A program made the translations under genes and the position numbers. Positions 10,898 through 19,400 of a DNA stretch of 28,202 bases are shown here, one piece after another. Positions within the stretch are counted from its first letter, which is position 1. Each line of letters begins with the position of its first letter. The notes below the pieces were generated by a model. That model had not been told where the DNA came from. It worked only from the letters and a program-made list of their open reading frames with translations, and did not search any database. The DNA comes from Legionella qingyii (GTDB lineage: Bacteria; Pseudomonadota; Gammaproteobacteria; Legionellales; Legionellaceae), in contig NZ_QHJG01000045.1 of the NCBI RefSeq assembly GCF_003184185.1, positions 1 to 28,202 of the forward strand, written 5' to 3'.

Positions 10898-11335
10898 ATG
10901 AATGACCCAATGCATATCGTTTGCCCCCACTGCCATACCATCAATAGACTGCCCGAATCACGCTTGAATCAACATCCCAATTGTGGAAAATGCAAGAAGG
11001 AGCTTTTTGATGGAAAACCAATCCAATTGAACCAAAAGCTTTTTGAACAGCACATCAATCGTAATGACATCCCTGTATTGGTCGATTTCTGGGCGCAATG
11101 GTGTGGGCCTTGCAAAATGATGGCTCCCTATTTCGAATCTGCAGCAGGTCTCCTCGAGCCTAAAGTGCGATTAGTCAAAGTAAATACTGAGACCGAACAC
11201 GCTTTAGCTTCCCATTATACCATTCAAAGCATCCCAACTCTGATGCTAATTGTTCATGGAAAGGAAGTCGCCAGACATTCAGGGGTCATGGGAGTACAAG
11301 ATATAGTTCGATGGGTAAACCAGCAACTAAGCTGA
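10898..11335 (+). CDS. trxC: Thioredoxin 2 (TrxC)
   Basis: The protein has 145 residues from the ATG at 10898 (MNDPMHIVCPHC); a GTG at 10883 and an ATG at 10910 are alternatives. The N-terminal zinc ribbon has four cysteines, C9, C12, C29 and C32 (CPHC and CGKC), which distinguishes thioredoxin 2 from thioredoxin 1. A thioredoxin fold follows, with the active site W68-C69-G-P-C72 in VLVDFWAQWCGPCKMM and the cis-proline in SIPTLML. It reduces protein disulfides and is typically induced by peroxide through OxyR in related bacteria. It follows katG in the same direction, consistent with a shared stress role, although a terminator and a MITE now separate them. Confidence 0.93.
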   Translation: MNDPMHIVCPHCHTINRLPESRLNQHPNCGKCKKELFDGKPIQLNQKLFEQHINRNDIPVLVDFWAQWCGPCKMMAPYFESAAGLLEPKVRLVKVNTETEHALASHYTIQSIPTLMLIVHGKEVARHSGVMGVQDIVRWVNQQLS

Positions 11336-11411
11336 GTGGATATGCCCTTCCTAAGATTCAGGTTATGCTCTAGCATTTTCAAAATATCTAATGCTCCTTG
11401 TCCTTTTTAAA

Positions 11412-11440
11412 TTCAAAAATTATGACATTATGTATATAAT
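11412..11440 (+). promoter_or_regulatory. Probable sigma70 promoter of the ankyrin gene
   Basis: A perfect -10 box, TATAAT (11435-11440), is preceded at 17-base spacing by a weak -35, TTCAAA (11412-11417). It lies 37 bases before the ankyrin gene start. Confidence 0.45.
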
Positions 11441-11477
11441 GGCCACAAATTAATAAAAACAAGAACAGGGACTTATC

Positions 11478-12635
11478 ATGAAACGTTATTATTTCAATAA
11501 TTCAAAAAATTACATCGACAGCCATGAGCAGCTTTCAAAGGAACAACTCGAACAACTAAGTGAAATTATGTCATTTTTTCCTTACAAGAATAAGGAAAAC
11601 TGGCCAGAACTCTTTATGTCATTTCAGCCAGAAAAATATTCTGCTAAATTAGTTAATTTGGCTGCTAACGCGTTTGATCACAATGGCTATACCATGCTTG
11701 GAGTGGCTTGCGAGTACGGTGAAGATGTTGGAATAGTCCAAAGACTGATTGATATGGGTGCCAATCCGGATAAACCGGATCACAACATGAAAAAACTACC
11801 ATTGCATCGCGCAATAAATAATCAATTGTCGAATTCTAACCGTGATTCATTGGAGGCCGTAGCTGTTGTTGAATGTCTTCTTAAGAATGGGGCCAATACG
11901 CTACATGCTTGCTTCCAAAATAGAACACCTCTATTTTTTGCTCAATCTCATCATTTTCATGCAGCAGCAAAACTCATAAAAGACCATATACGTTGTTCCA
12001 GAGATTATGAAAGGCTTCAAAAATCATTGCTTTCAGGAAATATGCATGGTTTAAAACAAACGTTGTATGGCTCTAAGGAATTAGGATTATTCATTACAAC
12101 ATTGAAAGGTTGGTCTCCTATATTTGCAGCCCTTCACCAAAGTTATGCTCACCCAAATACACTGAGTAGTCTAACACTATTAAAAAAGCATCATGTTGAT
12201 TTCAATAGTACCTTTTACGTTAAAACCTATTCAGGTATACCGGTTTATTGCTCGGTTAATCCTATTGCCTATTTATTATTACGTGGCGGTGACTCAAGGC
12301 TAATTGGTTCGTTAATTAAACATGGTGCGGATCCTGATCATTATTCCATAGCCATAGTCAAAAAAATTATTGAACTTAATCCTAATAATAAAGTATTTGA
12401 TTATGATATTAAAAACGATAAGAACCCATATGATGTCAACTCAAGAAAATTGCTCGCATTATTTGAGTCACAAACCGCCAAAATTAATCAAGATATCAGC
12501 AATACCAAATCCACCGGACTAGGACTATTTGAAGCACAAGTCGATAAGCCAAGTGAAGATATAGATATGAGCGATGAGGAAATGGCGAGTAGCGTATTCG
12601 GTAAGGGCTCATTCACTGCAATTCGATATAATTGA
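11478..12635 (+). CDS. Ankyrin-repeat protein, candidate secreted effector
   Basis: This 385-residue protein has AGGGA 7 bases before its ATG. Ankyrin repeats are visible from about residue 70: NGYTMLGVACEYGEDVGIVQRLIDMGANPDKPD, then KKLPLHRAI...VVECLLKNGANTLHACFQNRTPLFFAQ, and later SPIFAAL and LIGSLIKHGADPDHYS. These form helix-loop-helix stacks that bind other proteins. There is no catalytic domain, signal peptide or membrane helix. The last 40 residues contain an acidic patch, SEDIDMSDEEMASS, about 20-30 residues from the end, resembling the E-block found in many Dot/Icm substrates. It is a single-gene unit with its own promoter and a bidirectional terminator. The role is unknown; host-protein binding is inferred from the family and genus. 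Confidence 0.75.
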   Translation: MKRYYFNNSKNYIDSHEQLSKEQLEQLSEIMSFFPYKNKENWPELFMSFQPEKYSAKLVNLAANAFDHNGYTMLGVACEYGEDVGIVQRLIDMGANPDKPDHNMKKLPLHRAINNQLSNSNRDSLEAVAVVECLLKNGANTLHACFQNRTPLFFAQSHHFHAAAKLIKDHIRCSRDYERLQKSLLSGNMHGLKQTLYGSKELGLFITTLKGWSPIFAALHQSYAHPNTLSSLTLLKKHHVDFNSTFYVKTYSGIPVYCSVNPIAYLLLRGGDSRLIGSLIKHGADPDHYSIAIVKKIIELNPNNKVFDYDIKNDKNPYDVNSRKLLALFESQTAKINQDISNTKSTGLGLFEAQVDKPSEDIDMSDEEMASSVFGKGSFTAIRYN

Positions 12636-12672
12636 GAATGTAAGTTACAAACTCGATTCAATCGCAGCGAAC

Positions 12673-12701
12673 TTAAGCTGGGCTATAAAAGCCCAGCTTA
12701 A
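12673..12701. terminator. Bidirectional terminator between convergent genes
   Basis: TTAAGCTGGGCT (12673-12684) and AGCCCAGCTTAA (12690-12701) form a perfect 12-bp stem with a 5-base ATAAA loop. It sits between the stops of the ankyrin gene (12635) and the minus-strand hypothetical gene (12704), so it can end transcription from both sides. Confidence 0.75.
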
Positions 12702-12703
12702 GC

Positions 12704-13249
12704 TTACAAATAATATTGACTGTCTTTAGATATAAAAAGATCGCGATGAGCTGTCATGTTATCTCGTGTTTCTTCAGCAAATGCCAATAATTGATTAATT
12801 TCATTTAAATCAATCACTTCTCGAATAGACTCTTTTACATTCCCGGTTTTAAAAAGAGATGGGGCACGATTATCAGCTGCTTTGATCAAGGCTTTTAAAT
12901 CCCGCTTAACTTGTTTCAGTTCCTGTATTTTTTGAGGTAGCTCAAAAAAATAATCTCTTAAGCGATGGTTGTATTCCGTAAACGCAGATTCTGTTAATTT
13001 ATCAGTACCAAGACTAAATTTGGCATAATTATTCATTTTTTCATTCTTAAAATAGTCTTGATTATTTGGTGTCTTTAGATCTTGTATGGTCTTTTCATAG
13101 ATGTTTTTTTTGATCAAATAATTATACAGAGAGCTCGGTATAAATGCACCAGGATCGGTTATAGCCTCAATAGATTCTTTTAACTCGACAAACCGAACCT
13201 TTAGATCGCTTGCTTCAACAATATAAGACAGTTTTTTTCTCTTTCCCAT
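12704..13249 (-). CDS. Hypothetical helical protein
   Basis: I do not recognise this 181-residue protein. It has a basic start (MGKRKKLSYIVEA), then long helical, charged stretches, especially LRDYFFELPQKIQELKQVKRDLKALIKAADNR around residues 95-130, which could form a coiled coil or helical bundle. There is no signal peptide, membrane segment or cysteine-rich motif. It is transcribed toward the ankyrin gene, and the two share the bidirectional terminator. It is single copy here with no operon partner. The size and composition would suit a small regulator or an effector, but nothing in the sequence decides between them. Confidence 0.55.
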   Translation of the reverse strand: MGKRKKLSYIVEASDLKVRFVELKESIEAITDPGAFIPSSLYNYLIKKNIYEKTIQDLKTPNNQDYFKNEKMNNYAKFSLGTDKLTESAFTEYNHRLRDYFFELPQKIQELKQVKRDLKALIKAADNRAPSLFKTGNVKESIREVIDLNEINQLLAFAEETRDNMTAHRDLFISKDSQYYL

Positions 13250-13470
13250 GACTGTAATTTGATTGATAACTTATGGAAATTGTATTTTATAATTGCTTTT
13301 TTAACAAGTTTTAATCATCTTGGTGACATTTTTGTAGGCCACTTGTGAACGCTTGACTCACTTAAGATAATGGACAGTGATTCAAAATATATCATTGCAA
13401 GCGTTGAACGATCAAACGTCAAAAATAACCTTAGTTTTGTGAACGCCAGATACAAAAAAACCAAAATGTA

Positions 13471-13492
13471 GAGCTATACTTTAATATAGTTC
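13471..13492 (+). promoter_or_regulatory. Possible promoter/operator before the MEDS gene
   Basis: GAGCTATA (13471-13478) and TATAGTTC (13485-13492) form an inverted repeat with one mismatch that contains a -10-like TATACT (13475-13480). It ends 26 bases before the start codon. An operator overlapping the promoter would suit a regulated signalling operon. The rest of 13250-13470 shows no gene. Confidence 0.35.
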
Positions 13493-13518
13493 TAATAAGG
13501 TAATAGGGAGATTTTAGA

Positions 13519-14151
13519 ATGTCCATGAATAGTGATGAAGACATCTCTTTAGGATTTGGTTACAAGCATTTTAAACACGGCGCCCATGCGTGTCTGATTT
13601 ATCGAGATGAAGCAGAGAAACGTAGAGTCATATCTAAATACATTGAATCAGGAATTGCCAACAATGAACAGATTGGATATTTCGTAGATACGATGACCCC
13701 CGACGAAGTTAAAGCATGGCTCGCGGAACTGGATGTAGAATTACCACAAACCAAGCAGGTTGAAATTTCTCCTGCTGTCTCAATTTATTGTCCAGATGGA
13801 AAATTTGTACCGGAGCAAATGCTTTCTTGTCTTAAAAATTATTATGACCAGGCTATTGCCGCGGGGTTTTCTGGGGCTCGTCTTTCAGGAGAAATGACAT
13901 GGTCTTGCAGAAATATTCCTGGTTCAGAACAGTTAATAGTTTATGAAGCCCTCATAAATACAATCCTTAATACACACCCTGTTACTGCTGTTTGTCAATA
14001 TGATGTGAATAAATTCGATGGCGGATTAATATACGATGTCCTGCAAGTTCACCCGCTCATGTTTGTGCACGGACAAATTGTCAAAAATCCTGCATATATT
14101 AAACCAGAAGAGTTTTTGCATAACCTTATGAATAATATAAAAAATGAATAG
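13519..14151 (+). CDS. MEDS-domain sensory protein
   Basis: This 210-residue protein starts at an ATG preceded by AGGGAG. Nearly the whole length matches the MEDS (MEthanogen/methylotroph DcmR Sensory) domain: an opening GAHACLIYRDEAEKRRVISKYIESGIANNEQIGYF, then a degenerate nucleotide-binding-like core, and a GFSGARLSGEMTWSCRNIPGSEQLIVYEALIN stretch, which is the conserved MEDS helix region. MEDS proteins resemble RecA/KaiC-type folds and are thought to sense small ligands; the ligand here is unknown. Its last codons overlap the start of the HD-GYP gene by 8 bases, so the two are translationally coupled and probably form one signalling module, with MEDS as sensor and HD-GYP as output. Confidence 0.75.
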   Translation: MSMNSDEDISLGFGYKHFKHGAHACLIYRDEAEKRRVISKYIESGIANNEQIGYFVDTMTPDEVKAWLAELDVELPQTKQVEISPAVSIYCPDGKFVPEQMLSCLKNYYDQAIAAGFSGARLSGEMTWSCRNIPGSEQLIVYEALINTILNTHPVTAVCQYDVNKFDGGLIYDVLQVHPLMFVHGQIVKNPAYIKPEEFLHNLMNNIKNE

Positions 14152-15337
14152 TGAAAATCACTTAACACATAATGAGCAAATTCTATTTAGACTTTATGCT
14201 GCGCATAGCGCGCTCTTCATTTTTACAAATATAGATCAAATTAAACCTTATCTTGAAAAAATTATCCGCAGCATACCTGGCGTAAAAGAATGTGACGTGT
14301 GTCTCATCAAAAATATGGATCGGAGCGATAAAGAGTTGCAATCAAAGCTTATTGGAACCATAGATTTGAAAAGTGGAACATTTAGCATGGCTGATTTTTT
14401 CCAACTTTGCGAATCACTTGAAGATAAGGAAATACAAGTTTACTCCCTATTTGCAAAAGATATTTTTTATGGATTAATCATCTTAAAAATTAGCGATTTC
14501 AACCAATTCAATTTATTTGATCCGATCGTTAATAGCTTTACAATTTCCACCTCCGTTATTTTGGAGAATTTATGTCAAAAATATACTCTGGAAAAAAACA
14601 ATAAAGAATTGATAATGCACCGAGAGCATTTGTCGGAATTAGTGAAAATCAAGACTCAATCTCTGCAGCAAGCTAAGCACAAACTGCAAGATATTTTAGA
14701 CAAAACTATTGAGTCCTTAGCCTCAATTACAGAACAACGCGATCCATTTACGGCAGGACATCAGTTTCGTGTCGCGAAACTAGCCGAAGAAATAGCTAAA
14801 AGTTTTGGCCTAAGCCCTCAAAAAACACATGAAATTTATTTAGGCGCATTAATCCATGATATAGGTAAAACCCGTGTCCCAATGGAGATTCTAGTTTCCC
14901 CCGCAAAGCTTACCCCATTGGAATATGGATTTATAAAAATCCATCCCGAAGTAGGTTATCATATCGCCAAAAGAGTCGCCTTTAACAAAACAATTTCCGA
15001 CATTATTTTGCATCATCATGAACGGTTGGATGGTTCCGGCTATCCACATGGATTAAAGTCTGATGAAATTCGTTTTGAAACGAAAATTGTGACTGTCGCA
15101 GATGTATTCGAAGCCATGAGCTCTCATCGTCCATACCGCCCTAAAAATTCAATTGAAGCAACACTAAATGAGTTACAAGAAGGCGCAGGAAAACGCTATG
15201 ACTCATCCGTTGTTGCGTGCTGTGTTGAACTGATTACCAAGAGAAATTTTGAGTTCCCCTCTCCACCTTATGAGCGACTTAACGTCAATATGTATACCTG
15301 GAAAATACATGATTCATTGCATACCAAAAAGGATTGA
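14144..15337 (+). CDS. HD-GYP cyclic-di-GMP phosphodiesterase
   Basis: This 397-residue protein overlaps the MEDS gene by 8 bases. Residues 1 to about 145 look like a GAF-type or similar sensor fold. About 150-190 is a coiled-coil linker (KNNKELIMHREHLSELVKIKTQSLQQAKHKLQ). Residues 195-370 are an HD-GYP domain: AGHQFRVA with H206, the metal-binding HD pair in LIHDIGK (H238-D239), HHHERLDGSGYP (H290-H292, G299-Y300-P301) and the VTVADVFEAMSSHRPYRP helix. The GYP motif and metal residues are intact, so hydrolysis of cyclic-di-GMP to GMP or pGpG is expected. There is no transmembrane segment, so it is cytoplasmic. Coupling to the MEDS protein suggests ligand-controlled lowering of cyclic-di-GMP. 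It would act on the biofilm, motility or transmissive-phase switch. Confidence 0.88.
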   Translation: MNSENHLTHNEQILFRLYAAHSALFIFTNIDQIKPYLEKIIRSIPGVKECDVCLIKNMDRSDKELQSKLIGTIDLKSGTFSMADFFQLCESLEDKEIQVYSLFAKDIFYGLIILKISDFNQFNLFDPIVNSFTISTSVILENLCQKYTLEKNNKELIMHREHLSELVKIKTQSLQQAKHKLQDILDKTIESLASITEQRDPFTAGHQFRVAKLAEEIAKSFGLSPQKTHEIYLGALIHDIGKTRVPMEILVSPAKLTPLEYGFIKIHPEVGYHIAKRVAFNKTISDIILHHHERLDGSGYPHGLKSDEIRFETKIVTVADVFEAMSSHRPYRPKNSIEATLNELQEGAGKRYDSSVVACCVELITKRNFEFPSPPYERLNVNMYTWKIHDSLHTKKD

Positions 15338-15463
15338 AGAGGTAAGTCATGAAATCTATGAACGCCAAAGAAAGGCCTTGTTTTGCCCATAAAGGACTAT
15401 TTTGATTCTATAATTGCCGGTAATCCCCCGAAAAATAACTGATGTCAAAAGTAGAATTTTCTC

Positions 15464-15646
15464 ATGCCCTATGACGAAGGAGATTCTATCAGAAAAAGTC
15501 CTGAAAATTTAATGCTTACTAATGTCACTGAATTTCTTCAGGAGCTCGGAACATATTTTTGATTTGTTGCTCGCAAAAAAAAGATGAGTCCTGCTGATTT
15601 GCTGTTTTTCAATCGGTTCTTGCTTCTATATCAATTTTTTACTTGA
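15464..15646 (+). pseudogene. Remnant of a DUF1016/YhcG-like nuclease gene
   Basis: Reading frame 15464-15646 translates with one internal TGA (15560-15562). Around that stop it reads FLQELGTYF, stop, FVARKKK, then DLLFFNRFLL. This matches in order the PD-(D/E)XK core of DUF1016 (YhcG) proteins, which from memory reads roughly FLLELGKGFAFVGRQ...DFYIDLVFYNRLL, with several residues between the two halves deleted. The remnant is too short to work and has lost the catalytic context. It occupies the gap between the HD-GYP and CaaX genes; nothing else there looks coding. The family call rests on a short match. Confidence 0.35.
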
Positions 15647-15670
15647 AAATAAGTGTTTTTTGTTTATTAT
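15643..15670 (+). promoter_or_regulatory. Probable promoter of the CaaX gene
   Basis: TTGAAA (15643-15648) and TATTAT (15665-15670) are separated by 16 bases, a good sigma70-type arrangement, 55 bases before the start codon. Confidence 0.45.
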
Positions 15671-15725
15671 TCTTTTTTTTCAATGAGTTACATATTTCAA
15701 ATAAAACAACTAAAAGGAGATGGAC

Positions 15726-16097
15726 ATGATAGATGATACACCGAGAAATCTTAACTATAAGACTGAGGAGGCCTATTTTCTTTGGCTCTTCAATTTAATA
15801 AATACTTGCTCTAATTCATCTGCAAATTCGCTATATAAATTTCATATTAACGACAACAACCAAGTTATAATAGAATCCTTTGATAATGACTTGGCTTCAT
15901 TCGAGAAATTAGGCTTTATTGAGATAATTGATCAATCCTTATTATTGACATTTAATGGGGTAACATTTAGAGGGATTGATGCTATGAAAAAGATTGAAAA
16001 AGTATTGGCTTTCAGCAACATCCAGCCTCAATCTCAATTTAGTGCGACCGAAGAAAGCAATCATAAGGATAAAAGAAGTGGATGTTCTATTATTTAA
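15726..16097 (+). CDS. Small CaaX-box protein, candidate host-prenylated effector
   Basis: The protein has 123 residues from the ATG at 15726, seven bases after AGGAG; an in-frame ATG at 15720 overlaps that site. The body has no recognised domain: a helical segment (TEEAYFLWLFNLINTCS), a few strands (NNQVIIESFDND), then a polar tail. The last residues are KDKRSGCSII: a cysteine four from the end, two small or aliphatic residues and a final isoleucine, which is a CaaX prenylation box preceded by a basic stretch, as in Ras hypervariable tails. Bacteria have no CaaX prenyltransferases, but several Legionella Dot/Icm effectors are known to be prenylated by host enzymes. The layout suggests membrane anchoring inside a host cell. 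The gene has its own promoter and stands alone. Confidence 0.7.
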   Translation: MIDDTPRNLNYKTEEAYFLWLFNLINTCSNSSANSLYKFHINDNNQVIIESFDNDLASFEKLGFIEIIDQSLLLTFNGVTFRGIDAMKKIEKVLAFSNIQPQSQFSATEESNHKDKRSGCSII

Positions 16098-16117
16098 TCC
16101 TTTGGTAAATGAAGCTT

Positions 16118-16255
16118 TTAGAATTTATCATTAAATATGAACCACGGATGGTATTTCACTTTAATTAATATATTCATATACGAATATTTCAAATTTGGTG
16201 TTAAATCAATTAATGGTTTCCCGTCATAATCCTCAAAACTCACAGTAGTCATCAT
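16118..16255 (-). CDS. Possible 45-residue small ORF or gene remnant
   Basis: The frame starts ATGATG and is preceded by GAAGGG at suitable spacing. It encodes MMTTVSFEDYDGKPLIDL, then TPNLKYSYMNILIKVKY, and ends HPWFIFNDKF. The DGKPLIDLTP segment recalls the DGTPVLDIKPY motif near the end of TrmO/TsaA tRNA methyltransferases, but the match is short and could be chance. It may be a decayed 3' fragment. It occupies part of the 343-base gap between the CaaX gene and the large ankyrin gene. Confidence 0.25.
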   Translation of the reverse strand: MMTTVSFEDYDGKPLIDLTPNLKYSYMNILIKVKYHPWFIFNDKF

Positions 16256-16400
16256 TTTTACCCTTCGCAAGAGAAGATCGCATTTTTACGAAAAGCACGC
16301 TTCATTTTTGGAGGTTTCTGAAGCGCGTCAGGCGCATAGCAATGGACATCACAGTACAGCAAATTAGAGGCCTATTGGTACCAGTAACCATTAATAATGG

Positions 16401-16434
16401 GTATCCCATATTGGCCGTAATGAATATGGGATAC
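16401..16434 (-). terminator. Terminator hairpin of the large ankyrin gene
   Basis: GTATCCCATATT (16401-16412) and AATATGGGATAC (16423-16434) form a perfect 12-bp stem with a 10-base loop, 6 bases past the minus-strand stop codon. There is no long T run on the exit side, but position and perfection favour a terminator. Confidence 0.55.
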
Positions 16435-16440
16435 AATCGC

Positions 16441-19400
16441 TTAATTTATTAAGGATAGAACGTTAGTCTGCTGTTTCAGATTTCCATTATTCACAGGTTT
16501 AAACATACTAAAAGCTGAAACTTTTTGCTCTGATTGAGTTTCGTTTAATACTTCTTCCGATGTTTTGCCTCGCCAATTAAGCGTTGATTTAGCACCGTAT
16601 TGCTTCAATAACTCCATCACTTTTTCATTTCCTTTTCTCTCTGCAGCATGCAATGGAGAGAGGCCGCGGCTATCTGTTTTGTTGGGGTCAGCATTATTTT
16701 TAAGAAGAAGTTCTACATAGTCATCCCATCCGTTGGCAATAGCAACATTCAATTCCAGATTGCCGTCAAAACTCAACTCATTTGGATTAGCCCCGTGCTC
16801 AATACAGAGCATGCGAAAGTTTAAAGCGATATTAACTTTGTGGACGGGATTATCTCGCATGAGGGACCATAGACTCATAATTTTTATCTCTGGATTAAAA
16901 TCGAAAAATCCCCTCTGAATCGCAAAAGGCCTCTTCTGGTTGAGCTCCAATCCATTCTTTAACATTAATCGAAACGCATTATTAAAATGTTTGCTGCCAT
17001 CAGGATGGTTTGTCAAATATTTTAATAACGAATTGAGATAATCAGGGTCATCTGCTTCAAAATCAAACTCTGCGCCCTCTTTGATTAAAGGCTCTACCAG
17101 ATAAAATTTATTACTGATGATTGCTTGACCAAGAGCTGATTCTCCCTTGGGACTCACATAATTTACATTTGCTCCCAACTCTATAAGCGTTCGATACATT
17201 TTAATTTCCATTTCAGTATCTTTCTTAGGCGCTTTATCGATTAAATTAATGAGTAGAGAACACCCATTTTTATCAATTTGATTAACGTTCATCTTGATAT
17301 GTTTGTTTAATGACTGAATCTGCTCAATTTCGAGACAATATAAAATAGTGATATACATAAATTCGTTGGGAGCACTGTAAAATTCAGGAGTACGTGAAGG
17401 TGTTATACTTGGAACTCGGTCATATTCTCTTTGGGTGGTGTATGAGAAGCCATCGGTATTTGATTTAACAAGCTCATCAATAAGCTGCGATCTCTCATTA
17501 TTTTTAAAACAAAAAGATATATCATAAAGAGATTGCTTAAATTGCTCATAACGCTCTAGTAATAAGTTGCAATCAGGGTGTATTTGAACTCCTTTATATT
17601 TCAGATATTCTAAATGGTGTCGTCCTAAACTCGTATAGGCTAAAACTGATTTTACGCCCTCGATGTACCCCGACTCAAGACAATAATCTATAGCGGACAG
17701 TCCTCGTTCATCGAGCTCGTTAGGATTGACTCCATTCTCTAAAAGATAGTTCATCATGTTAATATCTTTGTTTTTTGCAGCATTAATGAGCATCAAAGCA
17801 TTTAATGAAGCACCTGCAGAGTGAAGTAGACGAACCATCTCAACATGACCTACTTGCGCTGCTTGCTCTATTAGCGATGGTTCTATGCCATGAATTCTAT
17901 CGAGACACACATAATAGTTAAGGTAGTCTTTGTTTAAAAAGATCTTCTTAATTTGCTCGATATCGTTGCTGTGGACGGCTTTTTGAAGTTGTTCAGCCAT
18001 AACAAAATAATTTTTCAACCAAGAGCCTTCTTTTTGATTTTTAGGATCGCGCATGCAATGAACCATTTGTTGTTGAACTATGCTAACGGTCTGTTTATAT
18101 GCCGCAAAAACACCACTAAAATCCAATGCCGGCAGTTTATCGAATTCAAGAGTTTTTATAATTCGCTCTTCGTTGAATAACATATCGACTAGCCGATTTA
18201 ACTTGATCTCTTGTTGATTTAAGATTCCAGACGTTTGAAAAAGTTGAGCAAATAACTCCCGGCAGAACTCTGATTTTTCTTCAACAGTATTTTTGGGGTT
18301 AATTTTTTCAAGAGTTTGAATATAGTCTTCAGTTTTCTCGGAGTAATCAGCCTCAGCTGCTGGATCTGAACCCTCTAAAATTTTCTCATAGAGTACCGAC
18401 TTCACTAAAACACTCATCATTGCAGTAATCACCGCATTCTCGTTACTTTGAAGAAGATTTTTTCGTTGTTTACTGAACGCCTGGCTTAGCGTACTCCCCG
18501 CAACATATTGCCGAAATTCATTATCTATTAAAGAGCCAACTGCTTCGCTATAGCTCCTTTTCTTTTGCGCCTCTGCAGTAGCATGAAGTTTTTTTCCCAG
18601 ATCAATCATTGCATTAAAGATATCTTTATGCGCTTCGGAAGTAAAAGACAAGAGGACAACATGATAGAGATCGTGTAATGCAAATCCGAAGCAGCCTGCC
18701 ATGAGATTATCCGCCTCTGCTTTCTCATACTTACCAGGAAAACTTAAACCAAATGGATGTGCGTTCTGCCGATGCATCTCATAAACATCATCAAAATCAT
18801 TGTCACCAATTTGTGGATACAGTTTTTTCGGTTTTTGTACGAGCACATCCAGGACCGATTGAATAATCGTCATAGAAGGAATGATAAACTCGTATCCTCC
18901 CGATTTTATTTCTTTTGGCATCAGCAAATCAAAACCAGTTCGCTTTATCGCTTCAAAAATCCCAAAAAATTTGCCCGGCTCTTTAACGGTAAAGGTATAA
19001 AAGCATCGTTCTGACTCCGGAATATCTTGATTACGTATTAATCGAAACAACTGTTCCTCCGAATTATCATCCATCTTATCTTTTATTCCATTGCTGCTAT
19101 TGCCCATAAAGGGGTTACTACTTATGTGTTGAATTGTTAGATATTTCTTTAATTTATGCTTCGCAACTTCATCTTTATCCGTTAATTTATATGCATTTAA
19201 TGAGATTTGCTCCTTTTGAGGGTAGTCTTTTAAAGCGGCCCAAATTAGTAACATAGAAATAAATTGGGGTTCATTGATTTCTTCCTTTTCAAATGCGATT
19301 AATGCGTATTGAGGCAGAGATGAGTGATAAAAAACTGGAGAAGACATCTCCGATGCATTTAATGCCTGCACGAGTTTCTTCGCCCCCTCCTGCATTGCAG

